Source of the DNA: a virus
Length of the DNA stretch: 28,827 nucleotides
IMG/VR virus record: IMGVR_UViG_3300042564_005535
Span: 1 to 28,827 of that record
Direction: 5' to 3' (one strand)
In this document: positions 1 through 8,917 of the stretch, in pieces
Position numbering within the stretch: position 1 is the stretch's first letter
How the letters are laid out: the number at the start of each line of letters is the position of its first letter
The notes under the pieces: model-generated
The model's database searches: none
What the model was told of the DNA's origin: nothing
Seen by the model: only the letters and a program-made list of their open reading frames with translations
Made by a program: the position numbers and the translations under genes

Positions 1-3000
1 TCCAAGGAGTAACACTACCAACATTAGAAATGTGTTTTCTCATATAAGTTGTAGCTACATAAGATGCTGGTGGGAAGTCAATTGGTCTACCATTATCATT
101 CACAACAACATAAGGTGTAAAGTAACCTACACAAGTTGTACCAGCACCATCACCAAATGAGTAAAGGAATGCTGGGTTACTTTCAGGGTCACCACCTTTA
201 GCAACATACTCAGCTTGTAAAACACCTTCAGCATTAACGAATGTCGGTGATGAAGAGTTCTTAAAGCTTCTTAACGAAGGCATATTTAAGAATCCAAATG
301 CATCTAATCTATCTCCACAAATATCAAGTAATTGTTGTTTAGATCTTTCTGTTAATCCTAATCCAAAAGAGTCAATTAAATATCTGAAATCAATTGATTC
401 TTTATTTGTTAACGCTTTGAACAATGGTGTTCCTTTTGCGACCAAATTAAGAACTTGATTTTGTTTAGCCTCAGTACCATCTGGCATCGAAGCTTGTCTA
501 ATTCTAAATCCTTTAAGAGATATAGCCTTATATGTAGTAGCGTATTGGTCAATTGTTACAAATCTTGTAGTTTGTAAGTCAGTACCAAATAATGTAGTAG
601 CAATTCTAGCATCACAAGTAACCTCTGTTAATGATGTATCACCAGCATATTGTCTTTTACTTAAAATTCTTGTCATTTTTCTTGGATATTCACCAGTCTG
701 TAATAACGTAGTATCAACATAAGCTTCTAAGAAATCACCAACTTTAAGTTCAGTGTATCTAGCTCCATCAATTAATATCTTATTAGGAACTTGAACATAT
801 CCTGAAGGAGTTTCAATTTCAATTGTTTGAGTATAGTTAGACTTTTCTGATTGAATATAGAAAGTATTATTAGCTAAAACATTTACATCTACATCAGATT
901 CTAACAACACATCTTGGAAGTCAACATTTAATAATGAGTCATTATCAAGATATATTTTTAGATAATGTTTAGTAAGATAATCATATACTAATGAAGTCTC
1001 AAACTCTTCAAAAACAACCTCCTCATTTACTTGATAAGCGAAGAAGAATTGAGTTGCGGTATTGACAAATCCCAATTTCAAAGCTAAGGCATCCGGACCA
1101 TCAAGTGGAACAACTGAGTTAGAAACGATTGTAAATGTACCTTTATTACTCTCAGAAGTTGGGAATAATAATTGTTCAAAAACTTGAAGATCAATTTCAT
1201 CATCAAATACGGAAGAACTTGAATCAAATACTATGTAGTTGTAACCAGCGTAAGAAGATGTATTACCAACGTTAGAACCTGTTGCAACAGCCTCACCATC
1301 TATAAAGGTAACACCAACTGAGTAACCAAGTATTGCATTACTTGATGGAGGAGTAGTACTAGTACCATCAGATTTAAGCCATAGTCTATTATCATAGAAA
1401 AAGTCTTTTGTATTAATTATACCATCATAGTATTTAGTATAGAAGTTAGAATACTTAGCAGCAACTCCATATGAAGTAGAAGAAGCAACTGTATTTTTAG
1501 TAACAACTCCTTCTTGACCAAGTAAAAACTCATTATCTTCTGTATAAAGTGTGAAGAAACCTTGTTTAACATAAGCAAGTTGAGCAGATGTTAGATTTGT
1601 ATTTAAGTTAAATGACTTATTCTGAGTTGTTGAAGTAACTATATCAGATATAGTAACATTCTCAAAACTATATTTTTCATAACTTGTAGGATTTATCAAC
1701 ATTGTTATTTTATTCTTATTAGCCCCATCAATTAGATCAACTAATCTATTGAACATTTTGAATCTTCTCCATTGTGCATAGTTTTTAACAGATGGAGTCT
1801 CACTTGTACCAATAAACTCAACTTTAATAACACCAGTTGATGGTTCAGTAATGTAATAATCACCACTTGTAGATGCAGTACCGAATTTAAAGTCGATATA
1901 ACCAGCAGTACCAACAGTAATATTATTACTTGTTGATGATGATGTATTTACAAAATAACCACCATTAACATCAACATCAACATAACCAAGAACTATATCA
2001 CTTGTTCCAACAGTTGGATAAACATCAGCAGTTGTAGTTTTAACTAGTGAAATCTCACCAGTTGAACCAACGGTAAATGCTGCCGTATAAGAAGCTGTTG
2101 ATGTAGTAGCTGTATAATCACTTGAACTTAATGTAAGTGTAGCAGTAGCTGAAATTGGAACATAAGTGTCACCAATAACTGTGTAAGCTCCACCAGCTAC
2201 ATTATAAGTAAATGCAATAGATGATGTAGCGGATGAAGTACCGACTGAAACTGTACCAAATGTAGGAGTAACAGATGCTAAATTAACACCATAAACAACA
2301 CCTTCAGAGAACCAAGAAGTTCTTTTATTTTCATTTACAACTATACCAGATGTTGTAGACCCAGTATTTAGAATACTTGGACCACCAGTGAAAGCGTGTG
2401 CAAATTGACCATAGAAATAATCACCAAGTAAATGATTATTTGAAACTGAATAAGTACTACTTAATAAAGAGGTAACGTTACCTGGTAAGTCAAGTGGTGT
2501 ATTTGTAATTTCTATTGACTCAGCAATTGTTTCTTTATAAGAAAGGAAATCAATTGAAGTTTCACCTTTACCAACTAATGTATTACCCAACAAGTCTAAT
2601 AAACCTGTGTAGTAATCTTTCTCAACTAAATCTGAATTGAATGCACAGAATAAACCAGTTGAGTCAGTGTCTCTATTTATAGTTGTTTCAATGAATATAT
2701 TTCTACCATTTAAATCTCTAAAGTAAGGAATTAAAGATAACCCCTCATAATAAGATAATAATGTAACATTTCTGTCATTGGCAAAATTTCTAATTTGTCC
2801 TTTAACCAAACCTGATGCGTTAAAGTAAGCACTCCATCTTGAATCAACTGCCAAGTTTTGGTAGTTTGACCAATCTCCACCAACCACAACAACATCAACT
2901 AAATAGTCAGATGCGTAATCGTTAGCATTTACATAAGGAGGCATTTTTTCAACAGAACCATACCATTCAAGTAATGTTCTATCAAATCCAGTTACTTGTG

Positions 3001-3514
3001 ACTTAACAACAAATACAGTTACATATCTATCAGATAAGTTTGTTATACTAAATGCTCTTTCATTGTATCCAATGTTAGATTTAGTTAAGTTAATGAAAGA
3101 TTCTGTGTCTCTTTTCCAGAAACCAGTAGTATCAAAGAATCTTCTGTAAGACCCTTCTCTTTCTATATCATTCATAGAACCAGCAGATGATGATAAAGAC
3201 TGATACTCTATTGTATCAAGTGCATCATCAGTAACCAATAGATTCAATGCGAACACTGGAGCGGTTTCTAACATTTTAGAAACAGTTCTGTGGAAGAAAG
3301 AACCTTTTCTCTCTAGACCTCTGTCTAGTTGACCGAATATTGATTCAAGTTCACCAACAGTTGAAACTCTAATTGGTGTATTAACAGGTCCTTTTTTAGA
3401 AACACCTATAACAAGGTTTGTGATACCTTCAACTACAGGGCTGCTGATTATTGACTTGTCAAATTCTTCTATGAAGATTCCTGGTCTTTTGTATTTTCCA
3501 ATTTGAATTGCCAT
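1..3514 (-). CDS. Tail sheath protein (gp18-like), oversized, 3' end outside window
   Basis: Contractile sheath subunit that polymerises around the tail tube. The frame stays open from ATG at 3514 to the window edge: 1171 residues are visible and the C-terminus is missing. The N-terminus (MAIQIGKYKRPGIFIEEFDKS) and the late segment around NGRPIDFPPASYVATTYMR look like phage sheath proteins, whose C-terminal half packs against the tube. T4 gp18 is 659 residues, so this one is almost twice as long. Much of the excess seems to be a Ser/Thr/Val/Gly-rich beta-type stretch at about residues 400-575 and a shorter one near 710-780, which I infer to be surface-exposed inserted domains. A late-type promoter element lies 27 bases before the start. 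The sheath assignment is firm. Domain limits are estimates read by eye. Confidence 0.9.
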   Translation of the reverse strand, partial: MAIQIGKYKRPGIFIEEFDKSIISSPVVEGITNLVIGVSKKGPVNTPIRVSTVGELESIFGQLDRGLERKGSFFHRTVSKMLETAPVFALNLLVTDDALDTIEYQSLSSSAGSMNDIEREGSYRRFFDTTGFWKRDTESFINLTKSNIGYNERAFSITNLSDRYVTVFVVKSQVTGFDRTLLEWYGSVEKMPPYVNANDYASDYLVDVVVVGGDWSNYQNLAVDSRWSAYFNASGLVKGQIRNFANDRNVTLLSYYEGLSLIPYFRDLNGRNIFIETTINRDTDSTGLFCAFNSDLVEKDYYTGLLDLLGNTLVGKGETSIDFLSYKETIAESIEITNTPLDLPGNVTSLLSSTYSVSNNHLLGDYFYGQFAHAFTGGPSILNTGSTTSGIVVNENKRTSWFSEGVVYGVNLASVTPTFGTVSVGTSSATSSIAFTYNVAGGAYTVIGDTYVPISATATLTLSSSDYTATTSTASYTAAFTVGSTGEISLVKTTTADVYPTVGTSDIVLGYVDVDVNGGYFVNTSSSTSNNITVGTAGYIDFKFGTASTSGDYYITEPSTGVIKVEFIGTSETPSVKNYAQWRRFKMFNRLVDLIDGANKNKITMLINPTSYEKYSFENVTISDIVTSTTQNKSFNLNTNLTSAQLAYVKQGFFTLYTEDNEFLLGQEGVVTKNTVASSTSYGVAAKYSNFYTKYYDGIINTKDFFYDNRLWLKSDGTSTTPPSSNAILGYSVGVTFIDGEAVATGSNVGNTSSYAGYNYIVFDSSSSVFDDEIDLQVFEQLLFPTSESNKGTFTIVSNSVVPLDGPDALALKLGFVNTATQFFFAYQVNEEVVFEEFETSLVYDYLTKHYLKIYLDNDSLLNVDFQDVLLESDVDVNVLANNTFYIQSEKSNYTQTIEIETPSGYVQVPNKILIDGARYTELKVGDFLEAYVDTTLLQTGEYPRKMTRILSKRQYAGDTSLTEVTCDARIATTLFGTDLQTTRFVTIDQYATTYKAISLKGFRIRQASMPDGTEAKQNQVLNLVAKGTPLFKALTNKESIDFRYLIDSFGLGLTERSKQQLLDICGDRLDAFGFLNMPSLRSFKNSSSPTFVNAEGVLQAEYVAKGGDPESNPAFLYSFGDGAGTTCVGYFTPYVVVNDNGRPIDFPPASYVATTYMRKHISNVGSVTPW

Positions 3515-3541
3515 ATTATTATCTTAATTTTTTAATTTTAG

Positions 3542-3555
3542 TATATATATAAAAA
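3542..3555 (-). promoter_or_regulatory. Putative late promoter of the tail sheath gene
   Basis: Read on the minus strand this is TTTATATATATACTAAAA, one of the five best copies of the shared element in this window. It ends 27 bases before the sheath ATG. Promoter function is inferred from its recurrence before virion genes. Confidence 0.6.
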
Positions 3556-3574
3556 GCCAAAAACGATATTTTTT

Positions 3575-4144
3575 CTATTTTTGATCAGAATCGCTGATTT
3601 TTTTAATATATTCGTTCATGTCAGTTTTTATTTTTTCCATTTTTGTGACATGTTCCTTCTGTTTAGTATTTATATCAGTCATTATCTTAGTAATCTTAGC
3701 TGAGTTTTCACCCATTCGATTATTAATATCTTGAATTTTAGTATTAACAGAGAGTTTTGTACTAGGTTCCGTAGATAAACTTAACTCTTTTTGAAAGTCA
3801 TCTAACTTAACTTTATCTTCTGCTTTAGCTGTTTGTAAGTCATCTACCTCTTTATGAAGTCTAGCGATTGTTAAATACTCAACTAAGAAAGGATTTCTAT
3901 CTTCACCACTCTGAACATCTGTTTTACCTAAAATATTTTCAAGTTCAGACTCTATTACCTCATTAGTTTTCTTTTTTTCAGTTTTAACATAAACTTTGTC
4001 AATAAGAGGTTTCTTTTGAGTATATTCTTTGAATTGATCTTGAATAGTGTTCATCTTTTCTTTAGCCATCTTAACATCAGGTTGATCTGTTGGACTAACA
4101 TCAAAAGATTCTTTAAATTTCTTATATTTTACTAAATGTATCAT
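3575..4144 (-). CDS. Coiled-coil protein with capsid-targeting-like N-terminus
   Basis: A 189-residue protein of unknown function. It is highly charged and rich in Lys, Glu, Asp and Gln with few aromatics. Its long heptad-like stretches (about residues 90-185) suggest an extended coiled coil. The first residues, MIHLVKYKKFKESF, resemble the short N-terminal motif found on several other proteins in this window (hydrophobic residue 4, aromatic residue 7, then a Glu-Ser). Its ATG overlaps the stop of the upstream 1005-residue gene by four bases (ATGA), which suggests translational coupling and a shared role. It sits just upstream of the sheath gene, which has its own promoter. A virion or prohead-core protein is possible, but no family was recognised. 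Confidence 0.7.
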   Translation of the reverse strand: MIHLVKYKKFKESFDVSPTDQPDVKMAKEKMNTIQDQFKEYTQKKPLIDKVYVKTEKKKTNEVIESELENILGKTDVQSGEDRNPFLVEYLTIARLHKEVDDLQTAKAEDKVKLDDFQKELSLSTEPSTKLSVNTKIQDINNRMGENSAKITKIMTDINTKQKEHVTKMEKIKTDMNEYIKKISDSDQK

Positions 4145-7100
4145 CCGATTTTAACATTAGCTATTTCTTTCATATTAGCGATATCATCATATCCACCATA
4201 TTTAGATACAACAGTTTTAACTTGGTCTAATCTTTTAACACTAGCTCTATCTTTAGTCGCTTTATCAATTACATGATAAGGTTCTATAATATTCCAGGAT
4301 AAACTTTCTTCTTTCACATCATAGTTTTTATGGTTTATATCATCAGGTACCTTACTAAGCTTCTGCGGATCATCTCTTTCTAACCAAATAGATTTAATAC
4401 TACCAGATAACGCACTAGTAAACTTACCATCTTTACTATACAAATCAGATGCTTTAATTTTAGTAGCCTTAATAAGATAAGGTGAATTATAAGTATCTTT
4501 TTCTGTAGTAACATTAATAAGACTAGTAGATGTATCTAACTTAACACTTCTACCAGTGTTACCAGCTATTAAATATTCTTTTAAATAAAATGCACTTTGA
4601 CAAAATGAAACATAGAAAATATCACTTCTATAATCTTGTATATAAAAATAATACTTAATAGTAGATCCACTTTCTTTAACAGTTAAAGCGAAAAATGTAC
4701 CTTTTAAATCACTATAGCTTGAATAAGCTATAGGATTTCTACCAGTATCCAATGCAACTTGCATTGGATCAGGTGTATTACTTTGATTATTCTGTCTTTC
4801 AGACTCTTCACCAAAGTGTGTATTTTTAGCATCATCTCCATCTTTATATCCAAAATATTTATCTAAAAACTTAGCTTGTAAGCCACCGTCTTTACCATCA
4901 ACTTTTCCATAAAACTCATCACCATTAAGCATGTCAGTCATAAACTTTCTTAAATTAGATCCAGCCTTATCAATATACTCATCACCTACCTTTAATCTAG
5001 TTTTAACATTAAATATTTTTTGATATTGTTTATCCTTTAAGATATCCAAAACATTACTTTCCCAAGTGTCAAATAATCTATTATTTCTATAAGGACCACC
5101 ACTTTCTCCAGCATTTTTAGGACTACCATTACCAAAACAAGTATATTCCATAAATATTCTATTAGTAACTTGTCCATCAGATCTACCAGATCTGATAACT
5201 TGTGTTGTGTGTATTTTGTAAGCTCTATTAAAACATTTAACTATCTCTAATACAGGATCTAGACCCATAATAACAATTGCGTCTTTTTCAGAAGCTAATT
5301 TTTTTTCCAAATTCTCTTTTGTAACCTCAGCTTGTTGTTTTGTTAGAATATATTGTTGGAAATTTAACTTATTATTCCACCAATTAGTTAAATCTGTACC
5401 TAATTTTGTTCTATCTGTATATTTAGTAGCCTCATTTATAAGTGAGATAAATTTTGAATACTTAAATAATCTACTTTCTTGTTTTGTATCTTCTTCCTCA
5501 CCTTTGTTATCTTCCTCAGTACTTGTTTCATCAGTCGCCTTATTACTAACTTCTAAACAAGGTTTGAATGTATCATTAAATTTCTTCAATAAGTCTTTAG
5601 CAGTTTTAAGTTCTTTATCATCCGATATTTTCATAGGAAGTCCTAGATCACTATCTTCAACAACTCCATTTTTACCTTTTATTAAGTCATAAATTGATTT
5701 AATTCCAGCGGAAATAGCTGAATGGTCATTTAAAATATCAACCATTGATTCGTTAGAAACTCCAGATTTTTTTCTTATATCTTCGTATATTCTTTTTATC
5801 TGAGCATCTATTTTCAAAAACTCCGTTGGTGAATCTGATTGTAATTTAGTTGGATCATCATCAATATAATTACCATCAGCATCTACACTCGCGATATATT
5901 TAGTTATATTTTTTTCCAATTCTTCTTTACCTATTACTTTAGATAAAACACCCCAAAGATTTTTAGCGGTTGAAAATATCTTACCTTTAGAGTTCTCATC
6001 AGGTGTTGAAGAATTATCAACAGGAGTAGCAGGAACAGTATTTTCAAAAATAAAATATCTAAAATTCTGTTCTTCAATTCTCAAAGATTCTTTAACAAAC
6101 ATCTCAGCTTCTTTTCTAAGTCTTGCTCTAGTACCTTCTCCAGCATTTGTATTCTTATTCAACTTCTTTTGATCTTCTTGCCACTTAGCCAATAACTCTT
6201 TAGCTTTTTTATCAACTTTAACAGCATGTTCAGCCTCTTTTCTAAGTTTTGCTCTAGTACCCTCACCAGCGTTTGTATTTTTACCCAACTTCTTTTGTCC
6301 GTCTTGCCATATAGTTAACAACTCTTGGTATTTTTTATCAACCTCAGGATCTTTAATTGCAGTAGCGGGAGCCGTAGTAGGAGCTGAGGCAGTAGCACCA
6401 GGTGTACCTGACGCAGTAGCACCAGCACGAGCGACAGCTTGTTGTTGTTTAGCAATATTATTAAGTAACTTTTTAATTTGTAAAAGTAATCTCATTAATG
6501 CTACAAAGTTTTTTCTATAAGCATTCATAGCAGACGATTGTGAGGTTGCTGTTGTTGCGGTTGTCGTTGCTGTTGTTGCAGTTGTTGCAGTTGCGGAATC
6601 AAATTCAAGTCCATCAAGAAACTGTTTCCATTTTTTTAATTGACGTAAAATCTCATTTTTATTTTCAAACCCAGTACCCAAATAAGGAAGTGCTGTTGTT
6701 CCTTCTAACTTACCAATAGTATCATTTGTTAAATCTTTAATACTTTCTAATGTATAATATTCACTAGCTTTATCAGCGGTAGGAAAATCTATAACAGCTT
6801 GTTGTAAAACATCTAAATACTCAGATATTACAGCCTTATTAAGTTCGGCTTTATCAACCTCAGTCAAATCATTTAGATTTTCAGCTACTAATAAGTCATC
6901 CATAGCTGTTCTTAATCTAGCAACAACAGAACTTATTCTTTTAAGATTTGCTGCATTTTGAGCCTTTCTTATAATATTATGTAAAAAACGCCCAACTAAA
7001 GAGTCACCCCATTTAACCTCATTTCCAAGTGCACCAGAACCAGCAGTTGTTTCTTGTATTAACTTATTTACAGATACGTCTAATTTATTGTTAATTTCGA

Positions 7101-7158
7101 TAACTCTTCTTTCATTAAGTGATTTAAGATAGTTATCTCTAGAATTTAAATATTTCAT
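4141..7158 (-). CDS. Large putative virion protein (1005 aa), with internal 42-residue duplication
   Basis: Unknown function. I place the start at the ATG at 7158, not the TTG one codon earlier, because this gives MKYLNSRDNYLKSLNE, which fits the Met-Lys-x-hydrophobic tag seen on other proteins here. Visible features in order: a helical N-terminal region; an Ala/Thr low-complexity linker at about residues 192-206; a second Ala/Thr/Pro linker near 247-267; two tandem copies of a 42-residue helical module containing KNTNAGEGTRA (about residues 270-352); an acidic Glu/Asp-rich segment near 545-560; and a C-terminal part with mixed sheet content. Linkers, repeats, size and place beside the sheath gene suggest a structural or internal virion protein. 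The downstream gene overlaps by four bases. No catalytic motif was seen. Confidence 0.75.
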   Translation of the reverse strand: MKYLNSRDNYLKSLNERRVIEINNKLDVSVNKLIQETTAGSGALGNEVKWGDSLVGRFLHNIIRKAQNAANLKRISSVVARLRTAMDDLLVAENLNDLTEVDKAELNKAVISEYLDVLQQAVIDFPTADKASEYYTLESIKDLTNDTIGKLEGTTALPYLGTGFENKNEILRQLKKWKQFLDGLEFDSATATTATTATTTATTATSQSSAMNAYRKNFVALMRLLLQIKKLLNNIAKQQQAVARAGATASGTPGATASAPTTAPATAIKDPEVDKKYQELLTIWQDGQKKLGKNTNAGEGTRAKLRKEAEHAVKVDKKAKELLAKWQEDQKKLNKNTNAGEGTRARLRKEAEMFVKESLRIEEQNFRYFIFENTVPATPVDNSSTPDENSKGKIFSTAKNLWGVLSKVIGKEELEKNITKYIASVDADGNYIDDDPTKLQSDSPTEFLKIDAQIKRIYEDIRKKSGVSNESMVDILNDHSAISAGIKSIYDLIKGKNGVVEDSDLGLPMKISDDKELKTAKDLLKKFNDTFKPCLEVSNKATDETSTEEDNKGEEEDTKQESRLFKYSKFISLINEATKYTDRTKLGTDLTNWWNNKLNFQQYILTKQQAEVTKENLEKKLASEKDAIVIMGLDPVLEIVKCFNRAYKIHTTQVIRSGRSDGQVTNRIFMEYTCFGNGSPKNAGESGGPYRNNRLFDTWESNVLDILKDKQYQKIFNVKTRLKVGDEYIDKAGSNLRKFMTDMLNGDEFYGKVDGKDGGLQAKFLDKYFGYKDGDDAKNTHFGEESERQNNQSNTPDPMQVALDTGRNPIAYSSYSDLKGTFFALTVKESGSTIKYYFYIQDYRSDIFYVSFCQSAFYLKEYLIAGNTGRSVKLDTSTSLINVTTEKDTYNSPYLIKATKIKASDLYSKDGKFTSALSGSIKSIWLERDDPQKLSKVPDDINHKNYDVKEESLSWNIIEPYHVIDKATKDRASVKRLDQVKTVVSKYGGYDDIANMKEIANVKIG
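6115..6366 (-). repeat. Two tandem copies of a 126-bp coding repeat
   Basis: The segment starting tctaagtcttgctctag at 6115 recurs as tctaagttttgctctag at 6241, exactly 126 bases later, and much of the intervening sequence matches. It encodes a duplicated 42-residue module in the 1005-residue protein. Third-position differences show the duplication is not brand new. Confidence 0.75.
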
Positions 7159-7178
7159 CAAAAATGATATTATTTTTC

Positions 7179-7188
7179 TTATATATTA
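7179..7188 (-). promoter_or_regulatory. Putative late promoter of the 1005-aa gene
   Basis: On the minus strand this reads TAATATATAA, 20 bases before the ATG at 7158. It matches the core of the recurrent element but lacks the CTAAAA extension. Confidence 0.45.
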
Positions 7189-7271
7189 TTTTTCTTTCAC
7201 CGTTTTTTACTATATTTGTAATAGATAAAAATAGATTCTGAAAATAAATAAATAGTTTTATAGAAAATATT

Positions 7272-7301
7272 TTGACAATCAAAGAATTTTTGTTATATTT
7301 G
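7272..7301 (+). promoter_or_regulatory. Host-type (Bacteroidota sigma-A) promoter
   Basis: TTG at 7272-7274 and TATATTTG at 7294-7301 are separated by 19 bases, matching the TTG-N(17-23)-TAnnTTTG consensus known for Flavobacterium and Bacteroides. It lies 16 bases before the ATG of the UVR-motif gene. This is the best host-type promoter in the window and suggests early expression by unmodified host RNA polymerase. Confidence 0.7.
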
Positions 7302-7317
7302 TATAAATAAATCCACT

Positions 7318-7698
7318 ATGAAAAATATAATCTGCATTGACTTAACACAATATACTCTCACAGAACTAAAAGATGTATCTGAAGTTTACAACATTCCTTT
7401 CTTTTATTTAGAAGACTTGAAAGGTGAGCCAGGTGAAGAAGTTTACTTTGGAAAAATGTGGTTTGACACTTTGAACCAAGAAATTGTTGGTTATTCTTCA
7501 ATTCTAGATAAAGATAAATTAATCTTGTCTGAAAGTTACACTGACATTATCAGTGGTATCAAACCAGTTGAATTGAAAGTGGTTTCTATCGATGAATTAG
7601 AAATTATGTTGAATGAAGCAATTTCAAACGAAGATTACGAAGCGGCAACAGAAATCCGCGACAAAATCAACAAATTGAAAGTTGCAAAGGTTTCTTAA
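7318..7698 (+). CDS. Small protein with C-terminal UVR motif
   Basis: A 126-residue protein. Residues about 90-124 (DELEIMLNEAI, then NEDYEAATEIRDKINKLK) are a clear UVR motif, the helical-hairpin protein-interaction module of UvrB/UvrC that also occurs in McsA-like Clp partners and in bacterial bifunctional nucleases. The first 80 residues match nothing I recognise and contain no evident catalytic motif, so the UVR hairpin is the only functional clue. The gene stands alone between a host-type promoter and a strong terminator, which suggests separate, early expression. It may be an adaptor for a host Clp or repair complex, and the phage also encodes ClpS. The motif call is firm; the role is inferred. 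Confidence 0.75.
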   Translation: MKNIICIDLTQYTLTELKDVSEVYNIPFFYLEDLKGEPGEEVYFGKMWFDTLNQEIVGYSSILDKDKLILSESYTDIISGIKPVELKVVSIDELEIMLNEAISNEDYEAATEIRDKINKLKVAKVS

Positions 7699-7727
7699 AA
7701 AATAACGTGAATCTGAACAATATGTAA

Positions 7728-7757
7728 AAAACCGGGAGAAATCTCGGTTTTTATTTT
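7728..7757 (+). terminator. Rho-independent terminator with GAAA loop
   Basis: ACCGGGA-GAAA-TCTCGGT forms a 7-bp stem (one G-U pair) closed by a GNRA tetraloop, with A-tract before and T-tract after. It ends the UVR-gene transcript. Confidence 0.85.
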
Positions 7758-7837
7758 TTAAATATTTTTTTTTCTGGTTAATTTTAAAATTTTCTTAAAA
7801 AATCCATGTTTTACTAGTTTATACGAAAAAAAGTAGT

Positions 7838-7847
7838 AATATATAAA
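7838..7847 (+). promoter_or_regulatory. Putative late-type promoter element
   Basis: TAATATATAA ends 22 bases before the ATG of the Trp/Gly-repeat gene at 7870. It matches the core of the recurrent element. Confidence 0.45.
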
Positions 7848-7869
7848 AATGTAAACTTAAATTAATGAA

Positions 7870-8154
7870 ATGGATTTTATAGAACTAAAGTATAACGATA
7901 AGACTTATACCACACCAAACCAGATAATCGATATTCTTAAAAAAGAAAAACTCTACTGGTTAATCGACTCAGAAACCGATAAAGCAATTATTGAAATTAA
8001 AAACAATACTTTAATATGGCACGAAGGTATTTTCATGTCCGGAGATTGGAAATATGGAATTTTTAAAAACGGAGGATTTTATGGAACGTGGGAGAACGGA
8101 ATATGGGAAGACGGATATTTTGATGGAACTTGGATAAGCGGAATTAAAGCTTAA
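7870..8154 (+). CDS. Small protein with Trp/Gly (MORN-like) repeats
   Basis: A 94-residue protein of unknown function. The N-terminal half (about residues 1-50) is an ordinary mixed domain. The C-terminal half (about residues 51-92) is built from short repeats of the form G-x-W/F-x-x-G, for example GDWKYGIFKNGGFYGTW followed by ENGIWEDGYFDGTW. Such runs form repetitive beta-hairpin or beta-solenoid structures, as in MORN-like and pentapeptide-type repeats, and are often binding surfaces. The gene follows a terminator and a late-type promoter element and probably shares a transcript with the gene at 8177, since only 22 bases separate them. The repeats are plain in the sequence; the ligand is unknown. 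Confidence 0.75.
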   Translation: MDFIELKYNDKTYTTPNQIIDILKKEKLYWLIDSETDKAIIEIKNNTLIWHEGIFMSGDWKYGIFKNGGFYGTWENGIWEDGYFDGTWISGIKA

Positions 8155-8176
8155 TTAAAAAATAATCAATAAAACT

Positions 8177-8629
8177 ATGAAAAGAAAGAAGGAACTGCTT
8201 AAATCTGAACTAGATTCAGTATTTGTTAGTAAAAAACTAGTAATAAAAAAAGAAGGCAATGAATGGTTTTTTGAAATAGGTAAAGAAATGACAAATGATT
8301 TATCAGAAGCAGTGACAATAATGATGAGAGTATGTAAACCAGACGACAGTGCATGGGATATAGAAGTCAATAATACAAACATAGAGAATATTTCTCCCGA
8401 AAAAAGTTTATTTTGGCTAACGGGTGGAACACAAGAATGGAGAAATTTAGAAAATTACAATAGACCTTGGTGTGATTGTTATTTAGATTTTCAAGAAGAA
8501 TTTGGATTTATGATTATAAAAATAATTAAAGATTCTAAAAAATTATCAGAAGTAAGAGATGGTTTTATTAAATACTTGAATCTACCAGTAATATATGACT
8601 TCGCAATGAGTAAAAATTTATTAAAATAA
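8177..8629 (+). CDS. Hypothetical protein (150 aa)
   Basis: No family recognised. The protein starts with a basic helix (MKRKKELLKSELDS) and continues as a mixed alpha/beta domain with several Trp residues, including SLFWLTGGTQEWRN and NRPWCDCYLDFQEEFG. The WCDC pair could bind a metal or form a disulphide, but the sequence does not establish this. No signal peptide or membrane segment. It lies 22 bases after the Trp/Gly-repeat gene and is followed at once by a strong terminator, so the two genes probably form one short operon. The antisense frame over 8155-8382 is a shadow. A real gene is likely because of the start context, length and terminator. Confidence 0.65.
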   Translation: MKRKKELLKSELDSVFVSKKLVIKKEGNEWFFEIGKEMTNDLSEAVTIMMRVCKPDDSAWDIEVNNTNIENISPEKSLFWLTGGTQEWRNLENYNRPWCDCYLDFQEEFGFMIIKIIKDSKKLSEVRDGFIKYLNLPVIYDFAMSKNLLK

Positions 8630-8632
8630 TTA

Positions 8633-8666
8633 AAGAAACCTATCAATTTGATAGGTTTCTTTTTTT
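8633..8666 (+). terminator. Rho-independent terminator
   Basis: AAGAAACCTATC-AATTT-GATAGGTTTCTT gives a 12-bp perfect stem with a T-tract. The T-tract runs directly into the TATATATA element of the next gene, so terminator and next promoter abut. Confidence 0.85.
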
Positions 8667-8673
8667 ATATATA
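8666..8673 (+). promoter_or_regulatory. TATATATA element at short spacing
   Basis: TATATATA ends only 4 bases before the ATG at 8678. It matches the late-type core, but the spacing would put the transcription start at or inside the start codon. See the finding on short-spaced elements. Confidence 0.3.
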
Positions 8674-8677
8674 GTTT

Positions 8678-8917
8678 ATGGAAGAATTCACATCAATCTG
8701 TTCAAACCCTTGGTGCAAAGCTACATTCAGATACACAGAGAAAGATTTTATTAAATCTGAAGGTCAGTTATCACGTCCAAAAGAATGTAAAAAATGTAAA
8801 AGCTTTGCTAACGAAATGAGTGGAGGAGTTGAATGGAAAGATAAAACATATGAAGGTGAAAGATTCGATGGAGTTGCACACCAAATATCATACAAAGTAA
8901 CAAATTTTAAATTATGA
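8678..8917 (+). CDS. Zinc-ribbon-like small protein
   Basis: A 79-residue protein. Cys8, Cys13, Cys37 and Cys40 (ICSNPWC ... PKECKKCKSF) form a C-x4-C ... C-x2-C pattern typical of a zinc ribbon, so a structural zinc ion and nucleic-acid or protein binding are likely. The remaining C-terminal 35 residues have no clear motif. The stop codon overlaps the ATG of the next gene (ATGA at 8914-8917), which implies translational coupling with the degenerate HAD-like protein. The start follows a TATATATA element by 4 bases, and no better downstream ATG keeps the first Cys. Role unknown. Confidence 0.75.
   Translation: MEEFTSICSNPWCKATFRYTEKDFIKSEGQLSRPKECKKCKSFANEMSGGVEWKDKTYEGERFDGVAHQISYKVTNFKL

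Noticed and set aside
5504-5692. Plus-strand frame inside the 1005-residue gene
   Set aside because: Ser/Leu-rich antisense shadow of an acidic coding region.
7211-7218. Second TATATTTG box upstream of the UVR gene
   Set aside because: No TTG at a suitable distance, and it is 99 bases from the start; probably chance in AT-rich DNA.
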